Shown here: in pieces, positions 56,826 to 64,000 of the stretch
Layout: every line of letters starts with the position of its first letter
How positions within the stretch are numbered: the first letter of the stretch is position 1
Assembly (NCBI GenBank): GCA_036924285.1
Contig: JAYKYS010000005.1
Span: 2,790,001 to 2,854,000 of the forward strand
Direction of reading: 5' to 3'
Length of the DNA stretch: 64,000 nt
Origin: Asterella californica
Lineage: Eukaryota; Streptophyta; Marchantiopsida; Marchantiales; Aytoniaceae
The notes under the pieces: model-generated
Told to the model about the DNA's origin: nothing
Seen by the model: only the letters and a program-made list of their open reading frames with translations
Database searches by the model: none
Made by a program: the position numbers and the translations under genes

Positions 56826-57008
56826 ATGGCCCCGTCAGCAGAACACGGTAAATACAGTGGCTTTGTTCGAAGTTACAGCAAAGAAGCGCGATCCTTGCTT
56901 CGATCGATCATACCGGACCAGGAGCAGCAAGAACACCAGAGTCAAATCGTGCTTGTACACTACGACGGAAGCTTGTTTGTATTTCATGAGAAGCTGATCG
57001 ATCTGTAA
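56826..57008 (+). CDS. Small ORF just upstream of KRTCAP2, possible uORF
   Basis: ATG at 56826 opens 60 codons (MAPSAEHGKYSGFVRSYSKE) that stop 14 bases before the KRTCAP2 start codon. It may be an upstream ORF in the 5' leader or a chance frame. No family was recognised. The 200 bases before it are AT-rich and could contain the promoter. Confidence 0.25.
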   Translation: MAPSAEHGKYSGFVRSYSKEARSLLRSIIPDQEQQEHQSQIVLVHYDGSLFVFHEKLIDL

Positions 57009-57022
57009 ACGTAATCGCAGCG

Positions 57023-58569
57023 ATGGCAGGTATCGTTCTACTCGTGCTGTCTTATGCTTTGTAACTTTAGTGTGTGTAGGGGGCTTTCCGTGTTGACTGA
57101 CGATGAAGGATTGTAATCCTAATGTCCGCGTCAGATGTGCTGCCGATGTCTCCCCTTCATCGTCACATACACACCTGTGTCTTCATATCATTCAGATTGG
57201 GCAGACCGAAGAGTACGAGCTTTTTCTTCGCGGAGATCTAGTTGGACAACTGAATAACATAGTCTGTGTCAATTAGGTCAGATCAGAGTCTCTTCTTGAT
57301 GTCGGTGCCTCCGATCAGTAATCAGATTAGATGAGAAGGCACATTATGCTAGTCAGTGCTCGGACGACATGGGGGAGAAGGATTGGTTGTCAGATAATTT
57401 TATCTACGGAAGGCGTTTCCTTCGGCTTTCATTTCCGGTGACTGTAGTGCGGATCATAAGCTTGACTGTCTACTGGTTTTGTTTACTAAGTTGAAATCTG
57501 GTTCTCTTATTGGGTGGTTATAGCAGCACGGAATCACCTGACGAGCACAGCGAACTCCGGACTGTACTCATTCCTGCTCTTTATCATCACACTGTCCCTG
57601 CAACAAGTGTACAAGGAGAAACTTGCATCGACAGAGATATTCACCATCCTTGGCGGATTTGTCAGTGCTGTGCTATTTCTGCTCGTTCTGACGGTAACGA
57701 TTTCGCTATGCGTGTGTGGTGAATTGTTCACATTCGAAATTCTGTTTGTGCGTGTCGTCTCGGATGTCAAATTTGGATCTTTATGTCTTCTGTTCAAGTT
57801 GATGACATGCATTTGTTGTACGGTCTTTGTAGTTCATCGGTAACATTCAGGAGTCCATCGGTACTAGAACTGGTTGGGGTGCAGGTAAGTCTGTTAAAGC
57901 GATCCAATTACGTGATCCTCGCCGGCCATTGTTCGCACTGCAAGCCGTTGTTGTCTGGACTTTTTTAGGTTATGGTGTTAGTTTTTACCTGGTTATGGTG
58001 TCCGTTTACAAACTTCCACTGTTCATGGTTCTGCCGTGTTCCTGAGCATATTTTGGCGAGTTACTCGATTGTGTTTCTCGAAATGTTTCTAACATTAGAG
58101 GAATCGATTCTCCAGTCATCTTTGCACAGGTCGTTGCTGCCATTGCAGCTGGTGCAGTCCATAGAGTGTGTGTAACAACCTGGTAAGACATACATTTTAA
58201 GTTCCTTCCCGCTTATCTGTGGATGTTGTTCGTGGAGGTTGTGAGGGTATGGGCGACGAAGTCAGTTGACATAGCATAGTTCGTGGAGGCATACGCTATC
58301 TGGGCCAGGATTCTTACATTCAAGGATTATCTTGAGAACTGGAGGCTTCTCTTTTCCGAGATGTCTTCCCCGTTACCACTATAGTCAGTGTTTACATGCG
58401 GGTAGGGTTGTCAAGGTAATCTCGAGAGCATGGTCATGGATATCGTTTGACGCTGTGGACGTGGATGTGCAGTATCCTGTTTTCCATGGGGTTACTTTAC
58501 GAGGTGAACAAGCTATCAGGTATCATGCATCAGCAGCCAGAGCTTGTCAAAGGGAAGAAGACTTACTAG
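57023..58569 (+). CDS. KRTCAP2: KCP2/KRTCAP2-like oligosaccharyltransferase subunit, five exons
   Basis: Exons: 57023-57029 (only ATG GCA G), 57524-57693, 57833-57884, 58116-58182, 58473-58569 (TAG). All introns are GT-AG. The product is about 130 residues: NSGLYSFLLFIITLSLQQVY, KEKLASTEIFTILGGFVSAV, FIGNIQESIGTRTGWGAVIF, AAGAVHRVCVTTCILFSMGL, LYEVNKLSG. It matches the family's length (about 136 residues) and its landmarks: LASTE-x-TILGG, GWGAV, VHRVCVTTC and LYEVNKLS. The three hydrophobic segments are those of a small ER membrane protein. KCP2 is an accessory subunit of the STT3A-type oligosaccharyltransferase, which N-glycosylates proteins at the translocon. The acceptor of exon 2 is TAGCAG, so it may be used as 57524 or 57527, adding or skipping one Ala. 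The 7-nt first coding exon is inferred from frame and family start and is the least certain part. Confidence 0.85.
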
Positions 58570-59478
58570 CTGAAGGTTATCTTCTCGTGGTTCCACAATT
58601 TTGCAGATAAGATACAGAACTACTCATTTTCGGGACTAAAAAGAGTCTTTTACCCGGGTGTGTCTGTAAGTTCGAGAAAAGATGGGGTGACGAACAACCA
58701 TTATACAAGGTTCCGCCAAGCGGTTTTTTCAGATGTTGACTCGCCTCTCACTCTTGTTCGTGATTTTCGTCCTTTGATAGACGTCGGTCAAATTCGACGA
58801 GAATATGAAGGGCTTCTTATGTTATTTTGGAAAAGAAATTTTGATGATGAGACATTCATCCGACTTTGATGAATTTCCACCCACACATGCATGTTCAAGT
58901 TCACTGATGCTCGTAGTCAAGGACTGTAAGCTTGTCTTCTTTATCGGTACAATCAAGTCCTCAAACCCAAGAACTTTACGTGCCAAGTGAAACGAGGTAC
59001 AGTCTACCCTGTATACTTTCGGTCTGCTGCTTATGGATCGAAAAGCTCTTTTAGCATGTTTCAGAGCGGATGAGATCCTCGCTGCAAACAGAGGGATCTG
59101 AATCCTCACACGGGTCACTAACTATCTAGCTTTTGGTATGTGTGGTTCTTTGGTTCTGCAACCTACGGTTTTAGCACACGGAATCTCGGGAATCCGTACA
59201 CGACCGTCCGCTGAACAGAACTTTTAGACATTGTCTCGGTCACCGACTAGTCTGAACTCCTTGAGTCAATAATGATTTATCAAACTAGGTGGATATTGTT
59301 ATCGTTTTTACTACTTCTCGTATTTGATGATCAATGTTTAAAAGTACAGAGTATGAAAGCATGAAAGGAATATTTTTCAATAGGAAAGAAAATTGGAAAG
59401 GAATATTCTTTAAAAGCATGGAAAAGAATATTTAATTTTTCTCTTTGAATCTAAAAAGAGATTATCTTTAGCTCCAGA
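58570..59478. other. 3' region of KRTCAP2 and intergenic sequence
   Basis: The first part probably holds the 3' UTR. A minus-strand frame at 59118-58822 has no recognised family. Nothing else seen. Confidence 0.35.
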
Positions 59479-59855
59479 AATTTGCTTGATCACACCCCCA
59501 GTAGGTTCCTTGATCTTGATCATACCTCTCTTAAGTTCATTAAACTTGATCATACATTGACGGGTTATTGACAGTAGAACCTGTCATTTTATCTTTTGGT
59601 TCATCATTTTTATACTTTTAATCTTTTTTTGGTTTATTATTTTAATATTTTTAATTTTTATTAAATATCATTGTAATTTAAAATAGTTAGATTATGCATG
59701 CTCTGAAATTTAATATGTGCAGTCTCACATGTGAGTAACGTCACAAAGTGATTGGTTTTACATGCAACAACTAGTCAGGGGTGTGATCAAGCCATACATA
59801 GTAAGAGGGGTGTGATCAACTCAAGGAACCTACTGGGGGTGTGATCAAGCAAATT
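59479..59855. repeat. MITE-like element with 35-bp perfect terminal inverted repeats
   Basis: The left end 59479-59513 (AATTTGCTTGATCACACC and on) is the exact inverse of 59821-59855, and weaker pairing continues about 20 bp inward. The motif CTTGATCACACC/CTTGATCATACC occurs three times near the left end, and its inverse GGGTGTGATCAA three times near the right end, as in subterminal transposase-binding repeats. A 15-bp imperfect direct repeat, CTTTAGCTC-AGAAA, flanks the element (59467-59480 and 59860-59873). There is no coding capacity. Confidence 0.8.
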
Positions 59856-60249
59856 GCTGCTTTAGCTCAAGAAACGTCTAACTTTTGTTTTAAATATTTT
59901 TCTTTCAGTATTGAATAGTTTGTTTTGATATGAATCATAATTTGTAAAACTTGAAATAATTTTGATTTGATTCTTTATTTCACAGATATCAAATTAGAAT
60001 ACTCAGTAACCATCAAAAACATTTTTAGCATAATTGTTCAATTTTTGAGTTTTCTGAAAATAAACTCGAAAAATAAGCTAATCTGGGTCAGACTACTTGT
60101 AGTCATACTCGGGGTTTAAGGACTCACCACCAAATAAAATGTCAGAAGGTTGTTTAAGAGCTCAGTGTTGTTCATCTGGCTCAATGTCTTCATCTCCATC
60201 TTGTGTCTCTGTCGATTCAACCCACAATGAGAATCAGTAATCGGTCCTG

Positions 60250-60536
60250 TTTGTAATTGGACGACATCATTTCACATCAAAACGGCTGTTTCAAGCATAT
60301 TTCTTTATTATTTATTTTACCTCGTATTTACCTCGGGCACTGAAATCCCCAATGCCCATAGAAATAGCCAAGTCAACTTAAATCAGAGATCTTTGTAATT
60401 GGAGGACATCACTTCGCATCAAAACGGCTATTTCAAGTGTATTCTTTTATTATTTATTTTACCTCATATTTACCTCGGGCACTGAAACCCCCAATGCCTC
60501 TAGAAATAGTCAAGTCAACTTAAATCAGAGATCTTT
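60250..60536. repeat. 142-bp tandem duplication
   Basis: Units start at TTTGTAATTGGA (60250 and 60392) and run in parallel through CATCAAAACGGCT, TTATTATTTATTTTACCTC, TTTACCTCGGGCACTGAAA and CAAGTCAACTTAAATCAGAG, with about a dozen differences. No gene was recognised in it. Confidence 0.85.
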
Positions 60537-60574
60537 GAACAATCTGAAATAACGAAAAACTGTTAGAGTGTTCA

Positions 60575-60715
60575 TGGAGAAATGTTCAGACGAAGATTTT
60601 GTGGTTCCTTGAAACAAACAATATTCTCTTTACTCTAAAGGATATTATTCTCTCTACCCTAAAGTACACGAGGAGGGAAAAAGAGAATATTTCTTTTCTT
60701 GCTTTTCTTGCTTTT
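60575..60715. repeat. Dispersed repeat, copy 2
   Basis: Partner of 56495-56620 in the same orientation (AAATGTTC, TTGTGGTTCCTTGAAACAAAC, AAAGTACACGAGG in pieces). It lies just behind the 142-bp duplication. 60716-61118 has no recognised gene. Confidence 0.45.
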
Positions 60716-61118
60716 GGTAAATTAAGACCGGGCATCCATGCAGAAATGAGTGAGTTCAAGTAAAACAAAACCGGAGATGAGACCAATAATAAGATTGTCA
60801 AATTCATATCATATACTTGGCAGAGAAAACAAGACAGCGTCGGAGGTCCAACCGTGGAGGTTAGCCGTATTCACTCTCTTTGCTGGTACTTTCTCAAGCA
60901 CAAACGCTCAATTCGATGATCTTCTCATGCATCCGCTGCTTCTCATTTGCTTCCCATTTGTTTTTCCGAAATTCAGAGTTGGAAGAGTTACCGCCCTTAC
61001 TTTTCAAGTCTGTCTGAGTTTTTTTTGCACACGTCTGTTGCCAAATGATTCTCATTCGGTTTGTAACACATTGTGTTACTTGTTTCTGTCTTGTTACTGC
61101 GTTTTAGTCCATTGAGAA

Positions 61119-62724
61119 TGAAAGTCTCAACTCAAGCATCAGGTCTTCTTGCAAGCAGTTCTAGTCGACAATTCTTACTAGCAGCTTCAAATTCTCGACT
61201 GTTTTTTAGTGCACGTTGTTTTTCTTGGAGCTTAGCCTTCTCTCAACTAAATGCCGCATGGGGAGAAAGGAAGTAGGGTCACTTTTGATGAGGTTGGTGA
61301 ATACTAGGTGATTTTTGGGGATACTTTGATAGCTCGGGAGTATTGTGTCTCCTCTACTGAACTGCGAGAGTGATTCCCAATCTCGCAGCGAAAAAGCAGC
61401 GAAAGAGGTTGATGCCATGGAGAACCTACTAGTGGATCTTGATGGTGACCATGAACTACTTGGTGCCTTTGCTGCATTTTTTTCAGAGGTTTTGTCCAAG
61501 AAACAAGTCTATAAAGCTATAGCTGGTGTCTTGAGTTTCATGGATCGAACAGAGTTCCCTACCGTTCTAGAAGAAGCAGTCAAGACTGAACTCTCTGATG
61601 ATGGTGAAATCTTTATTGGGTTTATCAATTGAATGGTGAATTCTTGACTGTAATCGCTTCTTAGGTCTATGAACTGGCTTGAATAGACATTCATCTGCAT
61701 CTGAAGTAGCCAATCCGAGAGCTATTTGCAGCTCTATGGAAACAGAGAAGACTCGTCTCCGTTTCTTGCATAAAGAAAGTGCCCGTTTACTTATACACTT
61801 GAAAATGATATCCAACAACAAGTCCAGTTGGACCAAAGCTCTGCTAAGTAGAAATGACAACGTCCGCATAGAACCTACAAGCAATGCATAAGATGAAAAG
61901 GGCCGAAAGAGAAATCCACTCACTTGCATAGTCGGAAGGTTAACCCAATCACTTGCAAGCCGGTCAAACGTCCTCACTATAGTCTCGAGCACTGTGCAAA
62001 TTGATTGATAATTCACATCTAGTTGGTCCAAGGCTCTAGACTCTAATTCTTGCTGCATGGTAGACCATGCAAACTCTAGCTCCTATTGTTGTGTGAAGCG
62101 AGCACTCTTCTCTCATCATGATATTCTTCCACAATATGTAACGCTCCACCAAATTCTTGAAAAGCTTCACACAAAACTTTTTGTTGATCTCCAAAATTTT
62201 TCTTTCGCTTCTCTTTGCTAAGGGAGCTGTTGGGAGGCTCAAGCGTGTTTGCTTGAATGTCATCAAGTCCATCAGCCATCATGGACAAATTGACAAAGAA
62301 AGTGGCTGCACACATGACATGTCACTGTAGAAGCTATCTATAATGTCATATCATTGCTCGTCAAAACTTACTAGAAGATCATTAATACGTTTATCCTTAG
62401 ACAACATGTCCTAGAATGCCTCGTTCTCGGAACAAGCATTCCAGTCTTTTATTCTTTTGTAGTCAAAAAGCAAACTGTCCCATTTGCTTTTGGCACGTTT
62501 CCAATCAACAAAAATCCCTCGAGGCCTAACTTTTTCCAAAATGGCTTCTCACTTCTGAGACGAAGTCTGGATAACTTCTTTGCTACTCAAGTTCAATGAC
62601 TCCATGCATTGTCACGCTTGGCTTCCAACAAGACTATAATCTTCCAGCTCTCTCATAAAAAACGAGAGTTATCCGGTGCAGGTGTTGGTCCACTCTCTGT
62701 TACAGCAGGAAAATCATTATCCAT
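61119..62724 (-). pseudogene. Myb/SANT-like (trihelix type) DNA-binding protein relic
   Basis: ATG at 62724 on the minus strand gives MDNDFPAVTESGPTPAPDNS and, after a TGA for Trp, ESWKIIVLLEAKRDNAWSH. A frame change leads to VDWKRAKSKWDSLLFDYKRI and KDWNACSENEAF, the K/R-x-K-W-x-x-L-x-x-x-Y/F-K-x-I-K-D-W signature of plant Myb/SANT-like proteins, then SFDEQ and YDIIDSFYSD. Later parts include LSKEKRKKNFGDQQKV, EFGGALHIVEEYHDER, DVNYQSICTVLETIVRTFDR and, near 61255-61120, a helical C-terminus EKAKLQEKQRALKNSREFEA. At least four nonsense codons or frame changes. Such proteins are the usual second ORF of PIF/Harbinger transposons, though host genes of this type exist. A plus-strand frame at 61429-61632 (MENLLVDLDGDHELLGAFAA) overlaps and cannot be excluded as a separate coding exon. 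Confidence 0.65.
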
Positions 62725-62930
62725 AGTTGTGAGTGAATTCTGACCTGGCAGCTCTCACTCCTCTATCAAGTGCGGGTTGGCTTGACTGTCAAGAACATTC
62801 GAATCAATGTGTTGTCTGTATGCAAAGACAAAGAAGTATGTTAGTGCAGTCATTCACACCATGTAGTAGTGAAAAGTTAGTAGCAAGTTAGTAGTATTCT
62901 TTGGTCCATATTATACAATACGAGTGTGAG

Positions 62931-63418
62931 ATTAATCTATGACGACCACTCGGAACTCCTCGAGCAACTCCACATTGGACACAGCAAATGCCCAAGACTC
63001 AACCCACATATAATGTCTGGAACTTTAAGTGCCGATCACCTCAAATGCAATATTCAAACTTCATGCTCAAACTACATGTCCAAACATCTATGCGAATGAT
63101 AGACATGCTGCAAAGGAGCACTCCATGTGCGAAGTAACTCATTATGAAGCCGCTATAAATTCCCACAGAGAGATTATTCTACGGCGATCATCTGAAACTC
63201 CTCAAACAACTCTAGAATGGACACAACGAACGTCCAAGACTGCACCCACATATAATGATCTCTTGAACTTTAAGTGCCGATCGTCTCAAATGCAATATCC
63301 AATCCATGTCCAAACTACATGTCCAAACATCAATGCAAATGCAGAGAGACACGCTGCAAAAGAGCACTCCCTGTGCGAAGCAACTTGCTATGCGGTCACA
63401 ATAAATTCCTAAACAGTA
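62931..63418. repeat. About 242-bp tandem duplication
   Basis: Units begin at ATTAATCTATGACGACCACT (62931) and ATTATTCTACGGCGATCATC (63173). They share ACCCACATATAATG, GAACTTTAAGTGCCGATC, CAAACTACATGTCCAAACAT and GAGCACTCC-TGTGCGAAG, with moderate divergence. A degraded start of a third unit follows at about 63400. No gene was recognised. Confidence 0.8.
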
Positions 63419-63631
63419 TTTCTCCACGGACGCATAACCACGATATATTCTTGGACAATATGTCTATAAGGGTGCATTCTCACTTCTCTGCATCTCGGAT
63501 GGTTTAGACAAATACAGAGCTGCTTGATCCAAGAGATCATGTGAGTTTCATAGTGCGAGCCATGACTTGTTCATGCTATACTACACAACGAAGTGGTTTA
63601 GGATCGATGTATCTTGCTCATTTATGTCCGC

Positions 63632-63695
63632 TGTCGGAGTGTGATACGTCTATCTAAGAAAGTGCTGGACTTCTAGTTGTGGTTGTTTATCACCA
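63632..63695 (-). repeat. LTR-end fragment of the Gypsy family
   Basis: TGTCGGAGTGTGAT-CGTCTA-CTA-GAAAG and GTGGTTGTTTA are the reverse complement of the last 60 bp of the LTR at 34411/41745, with small changes. Similarity fades to the right. The remaining 63696-64000 holds nothing I recognise. Confidence 0.6.
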
Positions 63696-64000
63696 AGTAG
63701 TGCGACACCGCTATCTGCGTGGTGCTCGAATGTGTCTGTCTTCACTTTCGACTGACCGTCTTTCAAATTCCACATGTCGTGTCGCATGAACATTTCGATT
63801 GAAATGGTGCTTCTTGAAATTTGACATGCACCTCACTTGCAAACGCTGGCAAACATTGGTGCAAAAAATCAAACACCGAGCCGTGTTCAAAAATACTCGA
63901 CGTTAATTTGGCACTAAACGGTTCTCGTGTATTGTGTCAGTTAGTGAACATGAGGTTTCAGAGTCTAGGTGGAGGTCGCACAAGACTTGAGTCAGTTGCA

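Noticed and set aside
61206..61499. 97-codon minus-strand frame and overlapping plus-strand frame 61345-61632 as genes
   Set aside because: Both are open but neither shows a recognisable family; kept only as possible parts of the Myb-like relic.
1..64000. CRISPR array, bacterial operons or ribosome binding sites
   Set aside because: No regularly spaced short repeats; spliced genes, LTR elements and a eukaryotic ribosomal protein show nuclear DNA.
1..64000. tRNA and rRNA genes
   Set aside because: I looked for T-loop signatures such as GGTTCGAATCC and found none with a matching acceptor stem; a covariance-model scan would settle it.

Overview
The window looks like nuclear DNA of a land plant or close streptophyte, gene-poor and crowded with retroelements. 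Three host genes can be read: a two-exon cupin gene (4643-6054, +), the 40S ribosomal protein gene RPS28 (46482-46679, -) with a telo-box (AAACCCTA type) in its upstream region, and a five-exon gene for a KCP2/KRTCAP2-like subunit of the oligosaccharyltransferase (57023-58569, +). Spliceosomal GT-AG introns, the telo-box, a tRNA-iMet primer site in the Copia elements and the mix of Ty1/Copia, Ty3/Gypsy, PIF/Harbinger and PIF1/Helitron remnants all fit a plant. A bryophyte or lycophyte is my best guess from the style of the retroelement proteins; this is recall, not a search. Translation is standard, since TAG ends RPS28 and KRTCAP2 at the expected places.

Layout. 1-2.3 kb: decayed PIF1/Helitron-type helicase. 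4.6-6.1 kb: cupin gene. 6.1-9.4 kb: AT-rich, nothing seen. 9.4-13.05 kb: decayed minus-strand Gypsy gag/protease split by a plus-strand solo LTR (10319-11882). 14.2-14.5 kb: fold-back element. 15.8-25.9 kb: a plus-strand Gypsy relic broken by a 7.3-kb GAAGAC/GTCTTC-rich block that carries a coiled-coil ORF, and by a second insertion of about 0.6 kb. 25.9-30.0 kb: 3'-truncated minus-strand Gypsy with one intact LTR and an extra zinc-knuckle ORF. 30.0-31.5 kb: two minus-strand Copia fragments. 31.5-33.0 and 41.75-42.1 kb: one minus-strand SAP-domain-like coding region cut in two by an 8707-bp, almost intact Gypsy element (33039-41745). 43.5-44.45 kb: PIF/Harbinger transposase relic. 46.5 kb: RPS28. 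49.8-55.1 kb: older, disabled Copia element. 57.0-58.6 kb: KRTCAP2. 59.5-59.9 kb: MITE-like element. 60.25-60.54 and 62.93-63.4 kb: tandem duplications. 61.1-62.7 kb: decayed Myb/SANT-like gene of the type that accompanies Harbinger transposases.

The most informative object is the young Gypsy element. Its two 1373-bp LTRs differ at only two positions by eye, it is flanked by the duplication ACGT, and gag-protease and pol lie in different frames joined by a GGGTTTT heptamer at the first base where pol is open. It nevertheless carries two in-frame TAG codons in gag, each after CAG and before CAG or CAA. The related solo LTR at 10319 also has an ACGT duplication, which suggests that the family prefers this palindromic target.
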